Shown here one piece after another: positions 36,279 to 44,433 of a stretch of DNA of 50,083 bases. Made by a program: the position numbers and the translations under genes. The notes below the pieces were generated by a model that worked only from the letters and a program-made list of their open reading frames with translations, ran no database searches and had not been told where the DNA came from. Origin of the DNA: Aquibacillus salsiterrae (GTDB lineage: Bacteria; Bacillota; Bacilli; Bacillales; Amphibacillaceae); contig NZ_JAMQKC010000020.1 of the NCBI RefSeq assembly GCF_028416595.1, positions 1 through 50,083 on the forward strand. Reading direction: 5' to 3'. Every line of letters begins with the position of its first letter. The stretch's first letter is position 1.

Positions 36279-36887
36279 ATGAAACATAATAAGAAACCCT
36301 CTGGTCAGAAGCGAAAAGGAAGTTCCAAGGTCATTTGGGTATCATGGGTTCTTGTTCTAGTGCTTGCTGTAGGATTGTTAACATACCTTCAAAATAAACA
36401 AACAGCTAATATCAACTCTTTAGACGTGGAAATAGGCGAACCGGCCCCTGAATTCACAGTTGAATCAACACAAGGAGATATAGCATTATCTGATTATAAA
36501 GGTAAAAACGTTGTCCTTTATTTTTATGAAGGTAATGGCTGACGGGCTTGTGTCGATCAGCTAGTTGAGCTGAATAATAAAAAAGCTGAATATGCCGAAA
36601 AGGATACAGTCATTTTAGCTGTTACTACAGACCCAGTTTCCTTCTCAAAGCAAACTGCCCAAGATAATAACATTGAAGTTCCTATTTTATACGATCAAAA
36701 TCAAAAAATAGGAAAACCGTATGGAGTAACGGATGTACCAGGTGGGATGGATATGGGTCCGGTTGATACTCATGCGATGTTCATTATTGACAAAGAGGGG
36801 AAGGTTCAGTGGTATGAAATATCCCCAAGACAAATGAATGTGCCGATCAAGAGTGTGGACAAGGAGTTACAAAAGTTATGGGAATAA
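36279..36887 (+). CDS. Membrane-anchored redoxin with in-frame TGA, candidate selenoprotein
   Basis: Read through the TGA at 36540-36542, the gene gives 202 residues: a basic N-terminus, a membrane anchor (about 19-40), and an exterior AhpC/TSA-type redoxin domain (IGEPAPEFTVESTQGD, VVLYFYEGNGURACVDQL, YGVTDVPGGMD, HAMFIIDKEGKVQW). U88 lies where the active cysteine belongs, giving U-R-A-C (UxxC). Conservation continues after the TGA to the natural end. A perfect 5-bp hairpin follows 16 to 30 bases downstream. TAGGAGAG precedes the ATG. The gene overlaps the next by 10 bp. A nonsense mutation is the alternative. Confidence 0.85.
36558..36572 (+). promoter_or_regulatory. Putative SECIS hairpin of the redoxin gene
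   Basis: CAGCT / AGCTG closes the loop AGTTG (36563-36567), which begins 21 bases after the TGA. The nine bases CTAGTTGAG match the HMA gene at the same offset. Size, distance and a G-U-containing loop fit bacterial SECIS elements read by SelB. Confidence 0.7.
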
Positions 36888-37681
36888 TACGTGATCCGCG
36901 AGTTATGCAAATAATACTTCTTGGGATATATACACTTGCGGGTGTGTTTCTATTAGATTTTTCTGTTACTTGGATTCAAATTGGTTTAACGTTACTATTA
37001 TGTACAATCCTCGAATTACTGTTAGTTTACTGGAAGAAAGGAACGCTTGTTTGGCCGCCTTATAGCGCTGTTATTACTGGTCTTGGTATAGCATTAGCTT
37101 TGAGAGGGGATACGGTCATTCCCTTTATTATTGCTGCCCTCGTTGCAATAGGGTTAAAGCATTTCGTCCGTTACCGAGGAAATCATATCTTCAATCCTTC
37201 TAATAGTGGAATTGTCGCAGTTACGTTGTTAATACCATCAACTGCCACTGCTCCACTGCAATGGGGGTATTTTCTTTGGATTCTAGCTTTAATGTCGATT
37301 GGTGGTCTGTACTTAGTATTTAAGGTCCATCGACAGACACTAGTGTTTTCTTTTTTTCTAAGTTTTATTGCTATACAGTATAGTAGACATCTAATTTGGC
37401 CAGAACAATGGAATGCTAACTTTAGTGCCTTTATGTGGGGGGGATTGTTTGTTTTTATGTTCAATATGATAACAGACCCTAAAACTTCACCAAAATCAAT
37501 CAAGAGTCAACTGGTATTTGGTGTTAGTACGGCTGTTATAGCACAAATTATGATCCATCTAAATGTCCATAATGCAGTGTTTATCAGTTTAGCAATTGTT
37601 ACACTTGGTCGTTTCTTGATTATTTGGATAGAAGATAATGTGCTGAACAAGAATCAAACATCAGTGAAACACAGTTGTTAA
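36878..37681 (+). CDS. NqrB/RnfD-like membrane protein
   Basis: A 267-residue protein with about eight membrane segments and the family features NHIFNPSNSGIVAV and FMFNMITDPKTSPKS of the NQR2/RnfD family (PF03116). In NqrB/RnfD an FMN is attached to a Thr in an (S/D)xAT-type motif; that motif is not obvious here and the protein is shorter than usual. It overlaps the redoxin gene by 10 bp, so coupled function (membrane electron delivery) is possible. No other Rnf subunit is present in the window. Confidence 0.75.
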   Translation: MGIIRDPRVMQIILLGIYTLAGVFLLDFSVTWIQIGLTLLLCTILELLLVYWKKGTLVWPPYSAVITGLGIALALRGDTVIPFIIAALVAIGLKHFVRYRGNHIFNPSNSGIVAVTLLIPSTATAPLQWGYFLWILALMSIGGLYLVFKVHRQTLVFSFFLSFIAIQYSRHLIWPEQWNANFSAFMWGGLFVFMFNMITDPKTSPKSIKSQLVFGVSTAVIAQIMIHLNVHNAVFISLAIVTLGRFLIIWIEDNVLNKNQTSVKHSC

Positions 37682-37721
37682 GGGAGAAAAAACGCTACTA
37701 TTATGCGTATAGATAGTTTAC

Positions 37722-37882
37722 TTAAGCTTGTCAGGGCTAACCAGGCGCTTTCGCTTTTCTTATTGTCTAGCTACAGCGCCTAGCCCTTCGGGTCATAAGT
37801 CAACCCCTTCTGTGGCAAAGACCGCCACGTCAGGGTTTGTCTTATGCCTGTCAGGGCTAACCAGGCGCTTTCGCTTTTCTTT
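37722..37882. repeat. Interspersed palindromic repeat, copy 5
   Basis: Direct terminal copies of TGTCAGGGCTAACCAGGCGC and TTTCGCTTTTCTT flank the core CATAAGTCAACCCC...GTGGCAAAGACCGCCAC...GTCTTATG. It lies between the RnfD-like gene and the ccm promoter and may terminate the upstream operon. Confidence 0.85.
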
Positions 37883-37898
37883 TAATAAAATATGTTTC

Positions 37899-37930
37899 TT
37901 CACAAAATATACACACTTGTTGATTATACT
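37899..37930 (+). promoter_or_regulatory. Shared-motif promoter, site D (ccm operon)
   Basis: TTCACAAAATATACA (37899-37913; 12 of 15 match), an 11-bp gap, then TATACT (37925-37930), about 55 bp before ccmE. Confidence 0.7.
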
Positions 37931-37984
37931 TTTTAAGGATAAAATGATTAGAATAAAGATTTTTCTATAGAGGTTGGGATTAAC

Positions 37985-38446
37985 ATGAGTAAAAAAGTTA
38001 AAGTAATCGTTGCATTTGTTCTTTTCTTTGGAGTTGTTGGTACATTGGTTTACACGAGTATTTCTAGTGCTGCGACTTTCTATATGACTGTCGATGAACT
38101 AAAGGGGAATGAGCAGCAGGCAATGGGAAAACCAGTCAAAATTAGTGGGGAAATTGTGGGTGACTCGGTTGAGTTTGACTCAGATGAAATTCTTTTAACC
38201 TTTGAAATTCGAGGAAAAGATGATCCTACCTTCCGTGTTCCGATTGAGTACACTGGTGTTAAACCAGATTCTATGAATGATGGTTGGGAAGCAATTGTTG
38301 AAGGGGAACTTACGCAAGATGGTACGTTCATTGCTACGGAAGTGCTAGTGAAATGTCCTTCCAAATATGAAGCGATGGAAGAAGACGGAGAAGAGCCACC
38401 AAAAGATGATCCTGCAACAGAGGAAACTAGCGAAGGGGGGAATTAA
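37985..38446 (+). CDS. ccmE: Cytochrome c maturation heme chaperone CcmE, Cys variant
   Basis: The 153-residue protein has an N-terminal anchor (about 5-28), an exterior OB-fold (VKISGEIVGDSVEF, VPIEYTGVKPDSMNDG, AIVEGELTQDGTFIATEVLVKCPSKYE) and an acidic tail. CcmE binds heme covalently and hands it to CcmF. E. coli uses His130 in HxxxY; here Cys124 takes that place (CPSKY), the CxxxY type known from archaea and Desulfovibrio. It is the first gene of the ccm cluster, two bases ahead of ccmF. Confidence 0.92.
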   Translation: MSKKVKVIVAFVLFFGVVGTLVYTSISSAATFYMTVDELKGNEQQAMGKPVKISGEIVGDSVEFDSDEILLTFEIRGKDDPTFRVPIEYTGVKPDSMNDGWEAIVEGELTQDGTFIATEVLVKCPSKYEAMEEDGEEPPKDDPATEETSEGGN

Positions 38447-38448
38447 TA

Positions 38449-40437
38449 ATGGGTGAGTTAGGGCGTTATGCATTATTATTTGCCTTTGCGATTGTGATTT
38501 ATGGGATTGTTGCAAACCTAATAGGAATAAAAACAAAAAATAGACGGCTTATCCAAAGCGCTAAACAATCAGTTCTTGTGTTAGTAGCCTTAACAACGGT
38601 TGCATCTGCATCATTAATTTATTTATTAGTGACAGGTAATTTTGATTATGAGTATGTTGCCCAATATTCAAGCACAGATATGCCGTTATTTTATAAAGTA
38701 ACGTCTTTTTGGGGAGGAAATGCTGGTTCATTATTGCTGTGGTTATGGATATTAAGTATTTATACCACACTTGTCACCTGGTCCAAACACAAGGACAGTG
38801 AGATATATTTACCTTGGGTATCTACTTTTTTACTAGGTATTGCCCTATTCTTTGTCCTTGTCCTAAATACTATTGAGTTGCCATTTGCCCCAAATCCAAA
38901 AGATATGAATGAAGGAAATGGCTTAAATCCGTTATTACAAAATCCTGGAATGGCAGTCCATCCTGTTACTCTCTATTTAGGGTATATCGGCTTTGCTGTC
39001 CCATTCGCTTACGGCATGGCTGCTATCATGTTGAAAAAAGTGGATGCAACATGGCTTAAAGTGACAAGGCGCTGGACCCTTGTTTCTTGGTTATTCTTGA
39101 GCATGGGCATTTTGTATGGTTCGCAGTGGGCATATGTCGAGCTAGGCTGGGGTGGATACTGGACATGGGATCCAGTTGAAAATGCTTCCTTTCTACCTTG
39201 GCTAACTGGTACGGCCTTTTTGCACTCAGCGATTATCCAAGAACGAAAAGGGATGATGAAGAAGTGGAACATTTCCCTTGTTGCCCTAACGTTTTTATTC
39301 ACCATCTTTGGAACCTTCCTAACGCGTAGTGGCTTACTTTGGTCTGTCCATGCGTTTGCGAACGGACCAATTGGCGCATTTTTCTTTGGTTTTATTGGTG
39401 TGATTATCGTAGGATCACTAGCATTGATATCATCTCGGTGGTCGTTGTTAAAAGCAGAAGGTGGCTTTGAATCTGCTGTTTCTAGGGAAAGTAGTTTCTT
39501 AATTAATAATCTATTATTAGTTGTCTCTGCCTTTACAGTATTCTTAGGGACGGTTTATCCAGTATTGTCGGAAGCTGTTACAGGTACAAAGGTGATGGTC
39601 GGTGCACCTTATTTTAATCGTGTCAATGTTCCGATTTACTTAGCGCTTATATTAATGATGGGTATCGGGCCAATGTTGGCATGGAAGCGTTCGAGTTTCA
39701 AAGAATTAAGAAAAAACTTAATTCTCCCAACAATGGTTGCTGTTATTGCATTTTTACTATTAGCTGCACTAGGTGTTGACCACTGGTTAGCGATATTATC
39801 GATGAGTAGTGCGCTATTTGTTTTCTTAACCATCGTATTAGAATTCTCTAAGGCTGTTCAAGCGCGAATGAAGGCAACGAAAGAACCTGCAATTCGGTCA
39901 TTCTTCATGTTATTTGTCAAAAATAGACGGAGATATGGTGGCTATGTTGCCCACTTAGGAGTTGTGTTTGTTGTGATTGGCCTTACTGGTGCAAGTGTCT
40001 TTTCCCTTGATGAACAACAAGGCTTAAATGTTGGTGATTCAATAAACGTTGGCGACTATGCGTTAGAATATAACGGATTAGGAGCTTCAAACACTGAAAC
40101 AAAACAAATAACTTTTGCTGAATTTACTGTTGAGAAGAATGGGAAAGTAATTGGTGCAATTCGCCCAGAAAAAGTTAACTATACAAATGGGAGTCAAACA
40201 ACAACGGAAGTGTCTGTCATCAATTCAATATCCGAGGACCTTTATGTTGTGTTAAATGGCTTTGAAGAGAAAACGGGACGAGCTATTATCCAAGTCAAAG
40301 TATTTCCTTTAATTAATTGGGTCTGGTTTGGTGGTTATCTTGTCATCTTCGGTTCGTTACTTTCTTTATGGCCTGAAAGAATGAGAAGAAAGAGAGAAAT
40401 TCCAAGATTAAAGATGGAGACGGTACGTAATGGTTAA
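38449..40437 (+). CDS. ccmF: Cytochrome c heme lyase subunit CcmF
   Basis: A 662-residue, multi-spanning (about 15 helices) heme handling protein. The tryptophan-rich WWD domain reads GWGGYWTWDPVENASFLPWL. Histidine-bearing segments (NPGMAVHPVTLYLG, LLWSVHAFANG) match the heme-ligand regions of CcmF. A large exterior domain precedes the last helix (GASVFSLDEQQGLNVGD). Length is normal for CcmF and longer than ResB or ResC. It overlaps ccmH by 8 bp. Confidence 0.96.
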   Translation: MGELGRYALLFAFAIVIYGIVANLIGIKTKNRRLIQSAKQSVLVLVALTTVASASLIYLLVTGNFDYEYVAQYSSTDMPLFYKVTSFWGGNAGSLLLWLWILSIYTTLVTWSKHKDSEIYLPWVSTFLLGIALFFVLVLNTIELPFAPNPKDMNEGNGLNPLLQNPGMAVHPVTLYLGYIGFAVPFAYGMAAIMLKKVDATWLKVTRRWTLVSWLFLSMGILYGSQWAYVELGWGGYWTWDPVENASFLPWLTGTAFLHSAIIQERKGMMKKWNISLVALTFLFTIFGTFLTRSGLLWSVHAFANGPIGAFFFGFIGVIIVGSLALISSRWSLLKAEGGFESAVSRESSFLINNLLLVVSAFTVFLGTVYPVLSEAVTGTKVMVGAPYFNRVNVPIYLALILMMGIGPMLAWKRSSFKELRKNLILPTMVAVIAFLLLAALGVDHWLAILSMSSALFVFLTIVLEFSKAVQARMKATKEPAIRSFFMLFVKNRRRYGGYVAHLGVVFVVIGLTGASVFSLDEQQGLNVGDSINVGDYALEYNGLGASNTETKQITFAEFTVEKNGKVIGAIRPEKVNYTNGSQTTTEVSVINSISEDLYVVLNGFEEKTGRAIIQVKVFPLINWVWFGGYLVIFGSLLSLWPERMRRKREIPRLKMETVRNG

Positions 40438-40924
40438 TAAGTATAGACAATTATATGTAGGTTTACTCGTCTTTATGACTACTTTAATAGCTCCAAGGAT
40501 AACACTTGCAAGCGAACAAGTCTCTGTTTCTAGAAGAGATGTATTAAATGTGGCGAAGGAATTACATCCTCCTGGTTGTACCGATTCAATGACGGCCGAT
40601 TATTGTACGTTATCAACAGCCTATGAAACGCGGGCTGAGATACGTGGCCTACTAGAGCAGGGCATGACAAAACAGGAAGTAATTGATGCCCTCGTTCAAA
40701 AGTATGGAGAGAGAATTCTTGCTTCACCGACAACAGAAGGGTTCAACCTCATTCCGTGGGTAACACCTGCTGTCGCCATTGTTTTAGGCGCCCTTCTAGT
40801 AGGTTTCTTTGTTTCTAGGTTACTAAAAGGAAATAAAGAAACCGCGGTAGCACAGAGCGGCCAGTCTTCGCTTACCAAGGAAGAACAAGCGAAACTTGAC
40901 GAAGAGTTGAAAAATTGGATGTAG
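40430..40924 (+). CDS. ccmH: CcmH-type apocytochrome thiol oxidoreductase, variant motif
   Basis: This 164-residue protein has a signal segment (about 8-28), an exterior helical domain and a C-terminal membrane helix (about 110-132). The family tail is clear: AEIRGLLEQGMTKQEVIDALVQKYGERILASPTTEGFNLIPWVTP. Canonical CcmH uses LRCxxC; here the cysteines are Cys50 (HPPGC) and Cys59 (ADYCT), a CX8C spacing. It should still reduce apocytochrome thiols with CcmG. It overlaps ccmF and is followed by a CcmI-like gene. Confidence 0.88.
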   Translation: MVNKYRQLYVGLLVFMTTLIAPRITLASEQVSVSRRDVLNVAKELHPPGCTDSMTADYCTLSTAYETRAEIRGLLEQGMTKQEVIDALVQKYGERILASPTTEGFNLIPWVTPAVAIVLGALLVGFFVSRLLKGNKETAVAQSGQSSLTKEEQAKLDEELKNWM

Positions 40925-40941
40925 GAAAGGAAGAGGCCTTA

Positions 40942-41295
40942 ATGGAAGCTGTTATCGTAATTGTATTGGCAATAGTTGTTCTAGTAAGCATTCTTTCTCC
41001 CTTTTTCTCAAAACAGTTCGAACATGATGAGACTGCAGATAAAGTAGAGGACGGACAAGAGAAAGAGCAAATTTTTAGTCACTTAGCAGATTTAGAATAT
41101 GATTTTGAAATGGGAAAGTTATCAGAACAAGACTATGTCCAAACCAAAGCAGAATTAACTGCTAAAGCTAAGCCGTTTATACGCCCATCAGATACAAAAC
41201 AGGAAAAAATAGAGAAAAAGGTTGATCATGAGATTGAATCTTATTTGAATAAAAACGGACTACTAGTGAATAAGGGGGGGACGAGCAATGGGTAA
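40942..41295 (+). CDS. CcmI-like N-terminal domain protein
   Basis: The 117-residue protein has one membrane helix (about 3-22) and a cytosolic or exterior helical stretch IFSHLADLEYDFEMGKLSEQDYVQTKAEL, the hallmark of the CcmI/CycH N-terminal region. The TPR part that binds apocytochrome is absent. The start at 40942 follows GGAAGAGG. It overlaps the next gene by 8 bp. Confidence 0.75.
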   Translation: MEAVIVIVLAIVVLVSILSPFFSKQFEHDETADKVEDGQEKEQIFSHLADLEYDFEMGKLSEQDYVQTKAELTAKAKPFIRPSDTKQEKIEKKVDHEIESYLNKNGLLVNKGGTSNG

Positions 41296-42214
41296 AAAAA
41301 TTGGAGTAATCCCTTTATTTGCATTACTCCTCCTCGCTTTTCCAATTAACATGCTAGCTGAAGGAAACGAGTCTGTACGAATTGTTGACCAAACCATGGT
41401 TGTCTTCCCTGTTGATGAAACAACAGTGCAAATTGTGCAAAGCATGAGTATTGAAAATACAGGCGATGAAACAGAAGAGCAATTGTCGATATTTCTTCCG
41501 GAAAATTATGCTGATTTAAGTCTTGGTGATGGTCTTTCCAAAGACAATACAACAATGACAGATAAAGGACTAATTGAGACAACTGGTCTTCCTAGTGGAG
41601 AGACAAAACAGTTGGTAGTAACATATAAAATGCCGATGTTTGATGGTGAATCGAGATGGGAGATCGAGCAAGCATATGTGACCGACCAAATTCAAGTTGT
41701 CATCCAACCTGGTATACTTTCCTTTAATGCAAGTAACCTTGTTACCCAGTCAGACCTTTTTGAAATGAACGGTAGAGAATTCCGTAGGTTTACTCGCCTG
41801 AATTTACACCCCGGTGAAAAATGGCCGCTCATGTTCCAAAAACTGAAACCATCTAGTCAGGAACAGGAGCAAGCAACACCAACTATTGACCCAGATGCGA
41901 AATATACAGAAGATGGGCTAAAAGTTATTGGTGGAGAAGGATTTGGCTATGGTAAGGCATCTGTTACGATTATCCTTATTATCGTTGCATTTAGTGCTGC
42001 GTTAGTTGGATTGAAAAGAGATTTGTTACGTACAACAGGAAACCACCGAAAGGTTAAACGAACATGGTTGGTAGATGAGAAGGCGATGCTACTTGAGGAA
42101 ATCGTACAATTAGAAAAAGACTACAGGTCAAAGCTTTTGACTGATTCAACATATGAGAAAACGAGAGAAAAAATACGCGAACAGCTGGTCCGAATTCAGA
42201 TGGAATTGGAATAG
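41288..42214 (+). CDS. Exported protein with CcmI-like C-terminal segment
   Basis: A 308-residue protein: signal peptide (1-24), an exterior beta-rich domain (about 25-210) without obvious relatives, a membrane helix (about 222-238), then a helical tail with EIVQLEKDYRSKLLTDSTYEKTREKIREQL, again like the CcmI segment of the preceding gene. The two may be separated parts of a CcmI function, with the exterior domain holding apocytochrome. It overlaps the region just upstream of ccmA. Confidence 0.7.
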   Translation: MGKKIGVIPLFALLLLAFPINMLAEGNESVRIVDQTMVVFPVDETTVQIVQSMSIENTGDETEEQLSIFLPENYADLSLGDGLSKDNTTMTDKGLIETTGLPSGETKQLVVTYKMPMFDGESRWEIEQAYVTDQIQVVIQPGILSFNASNLVTQSDLFEMNGREFRRFTRLNLHPGEKWPLMFQKLKPSSQEQEQATPTIDPDAKYTEDGLKVIGGEGFGYGKASVTIILIIVAFSAALVGLKRDLLRTTGNHRKVKRTWLVDEKAMLLEEIVQLEKDYRSKLLTDSTYEKTREKIREQLVRIQMELE

Positions 42215-42224
42215 AGGTATCAAC

Positions 42225-42923
42225 ATGCGTTTAGACCAGATAAGTTTATCGAGAGATGACAAGCAAGTCCTGCATGACATTAACATGGAGTGGAAACGTG
42301 GCGAAACAATCGCACTTATTGGTGCAAATGGAGCAGGTAAATCATCCTTACTAAAAGTATTGGCAACGCTATGGAAGCCTAGTTCGGGCAAGTTAATTTA
42401 TCCGGATAACACAATAAAACAATGGCAAAAAAATCTCGGCGTTGTCTTTCCGGATTCCTTTTTATATGATGCATTAACAGCGATTGAGAACCTGGAATTT
42501 TATCAAAAGTTATACGGAGGTTCAGATAGGAAACGACTAGATAGTTTGTTACAAGCAGTCAGACTAGCGGATGTTGCGACAGAGAAGGTTGGGACGTTTT
42601 CAAAAGGGATGAGGCAGCGCTTATCCATCGCGCGAGCATTAACCCATTACCCGTCTTATTTACTTCTAGACGAACCGTTTGACGGACTAGATGTTTCGTC
42701 AAGAGACATTGTCCAGAACTTGCTTTTGCAATTAAAGGAGCAAAAGACAGGCTATATTTTAGTAAGTCATAATCTTGATGATGCCATGCACCTATGTGAG
42801 CGAGCGTTACTTATCGATAATGGTGAGATCACTGCTGAATCAAGGTGTACACAAGAAGCATTTCCATCCTTTGTTGAACAGTACCATTCCGTCTTAAAGG
42901 AGAATAACCATGCAGTTTATTAG
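42225..42923 (+). CDS. ccmA: Heme exporter ATPase CcmA
   Basis: A 232-residue ABC ATPase with Walker A (GANGAGKSS), signature (FSKGMRQRLSIARAL), Walker B (LLLDEPFDGLD) and switch His (VSHNLDD). With CcmB, CcmC and CcmD it drives release of holo-CcmE. The start at 42225 follows AGAGGTATC; an upstream in-frame ATG at 42153 lies within the previous gene. It overlaps ccmB by 14 bp. Confidence 0.93.
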   Translation: MRLDQISLSRDDKQVLHDINMEWKRGETIALIGANGAGKSSLLKVLATLWKPSSGKLIYPDNTIKQWQKNLGVVFPDSFLYDALTAIENLEFYQKLYGGSDRKRLDSLLQAVRLADVATEKVGTFSKGMRQRLSIARALTHYPSYLLLDEPFDGLDVSSRDIVQNLLLQLKEQKTGYILVSHNLDDAMHLCERALLIDNGEITAESRCTQEAFPSFVEQYHSVLKENNHAVY

Positions 42924-43587
42924 ACATACGTTGTTGATCTTAACACGTGATTTACGGGTGGAGTTTAGAAATAAATCACTACTATTGTCGATGGTTATTT
43001 TTGCATTATTGTTTCAAGTACTGTTACAAATTAGCTTTGATGCTAAAACAGAAGCGATGCAAGAGCTAGCTCCAGGGGTTTTGTGGTTACCAATTATATT
43101 AGCAGCCATGCTTGGTTTCAGTAAATACGGTAGCGTTGAAAAGGAAAATGATGCATTTGCAGGGATACTCATTTCACCAATCGACAAAGGTTCTCTTTAC
43201 TTAGGGAAACTGATAGGTAATAATTTATTCGTTTTGATTGTGATTGCAACCTCAGCACCTACTTTCTTTTTATTTCTAAAACAACCTTTTCCTAACTCGA
43301 TTGGTTTGTTGATTGTAACGTTGTTGTTAGGAAGCTGGGGATTTGTTGCGATTGGTGTCTTTTTCTCTACCTTGGCGCAATCTAGTAGTATTACAGAGTT
43401 ACTTGTGCCAATCATGATTTTTCCACTCGCAGTACCGCTGTTTCTGGCGTGTATCCAATTGACGGAAATGGCTTTATTTCCTTCGATTGGATTGGGACAA
43501 TCGATTTGGCTATTATTATTAATTGCTTATAACATTTTATTTACCATTATTCCGTTATTTTTGTTCGATTTATTATTGGAGGTGTAA
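42910..43587 (+). CDS. ccmB: Heme exporter permease CcmB
   Basis: A 225-residue protein with six membrane helices, starting with LTRDLRVEFRNKSLL, an N-terminal segment typical of CcmB. The GSVEKENDAFAGILISPIDKGSLYLGK loop is also characteristic. AAAGGAG precedes the ATG, and ccmC follows three bases later. Confidence 0.93.
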   Translation: MQFIRHTLLILTRDLRVEFRNKSLLLSMVIFALLFQVLLQISFDAKTEAMQELAPGVLWLPIILAAMLGFSKYGSVEKENDAFAGILISPIDKGSLYLGKLIGNNLFVLIVIATSAPTFFLFLKQPFPNSIGLLIVTLLLGSWGFVAIGVFFSTLAQSSSITELLVPIMIFPLAVPLFLACIQLTEMALFPSIGLGQSIWLLLLIAYNILFTIIPLFLFDLLLEV

Positions 43588-43590
43588 AAC

Positions 43591-44283
43591 ATGCTACATA
43601 AATTAATGAGTCCGCTACAACTAGCATTAACAGCGATTACCGGAATCCTCATATTTATCCAATTATATATGGCGTTTTTTTATGCGCCAACAGAAAAATA
43701 TATGGGGCATGTGCAACGGATTATGTATTTTCACGTGCCGAGTGCATTCGTTTCGTTTGCCGCATTTGGGATTGTATTTGGGGCAGGAATCATGTATTTA
43801 ACGACAAAAAATAAAAAGTGGGACCATCTTGCACTAGCGTCTGCTGAAATTGGTGTGCTATTTACAACGTTTGTTCTTTTTTCAGGCTCGCTGTGGGCAA
43901 GGCCGGTATGGAATGCCTGGTGGGTATGGGATGACCCTAGATTAGTCACTTCCTTAATTCTTTGGTTTATCTATATTGCATACTTGTTAATTCGAGCATC
44001 GGTCAAAGGTCAAGACCGTCTTCGTAAATTTGCAGCCGTATTTGGTATTATCGGGTTTCTTGATGTACCTTTAGTCTACTTTTCCGTTAAATGGTGGAGA
44101 ACAATTCACCCGAAAGTAATTGATGAACAAGGCGCACATATGCCACCAGAGATGGCCCAAACGCTATTTTTTAGTGTTATCGCATTTTTATTTTTATTTG
44201 TGACAATGCTTGGCTATCGGTATGTATTAGAAGGCCAAAAAGAGAAAATGTATGAGTTAAAACAATCAAGTCGGAAGGGATGA
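43591..44283 (+). CDS. ccmC: Heme transporter subunit CcmC
   Basis: A 230-residue, six-helix protein of the heme handling family. The WWD region is VWNAWWVWDDPRLVTSLIL, with His residues in YFHVPSAF and WRTIHPKV as likely heme ligands. CcmC loads heme onto CcmE. GGAGGTG precedes the ATG. Confidence 0.95.
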   Translation: MLHKLMSPLQLALTAITGILIFIQLYMAFFYAPTEKYMGHVQRIMYFHVPSAFVSFAAFGIVFGAGIMYLTTKNKKWDHLALASAEIGVLFTTFVLFSGSLWARPVWNAWWVWDDPRLVTSLILWFIYIAYLLIRASVKGQDRLRKFAAVFGIIGFLDVPLVYFSVKWWRTIHPKVIDEQGAHMPPEMAQTLFFSVIAFLFLFVTMLGYRYVLEGQKEKMYELKQSSRKG

Positions 44284-44289
44284 GACGTA

Positions 44290-44397
44290 GTGACATATTT
44301 AGTAATTGCGGTAATGGCATTGTGGATAGGTATCTTGACGTATATGGGGCGTTTGTACAACCTTCAGAAAAAAGTAGCAAAGGAACTAAAAGACTAA
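44290..44397 (+). CDS. ccmD: CcmD-like small membrane protein
   Basis: A 35-residue frame starting at GTG: a membrane helix MTYLVIAVMALWIGILTYM followed by a basic stretch RLYNLQKKVAKELKD, the usual CcmD layout. It directly follows ccmC, as ccmD does elsewhere. CcmD helps release holo-CcmE from CcmABC. Evidence is position and layout; the sequence itself is too short for certainty. Confidence 0.75.
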   Translation: MTYLVIAVMALWIGILTYMGRLYNLQKKVAKELKD

Positions 44398-44433
44398 CCC
44401 TCTTTTTACCCAAAGTAAGGAGGAGATTCAACA

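Noticed and set aside
36279-36542. A short 87-residue protein ending at the TGA
   Set aside because: It would stop right before the active-site residue and leave a conserved 115-codon frame unexplained.
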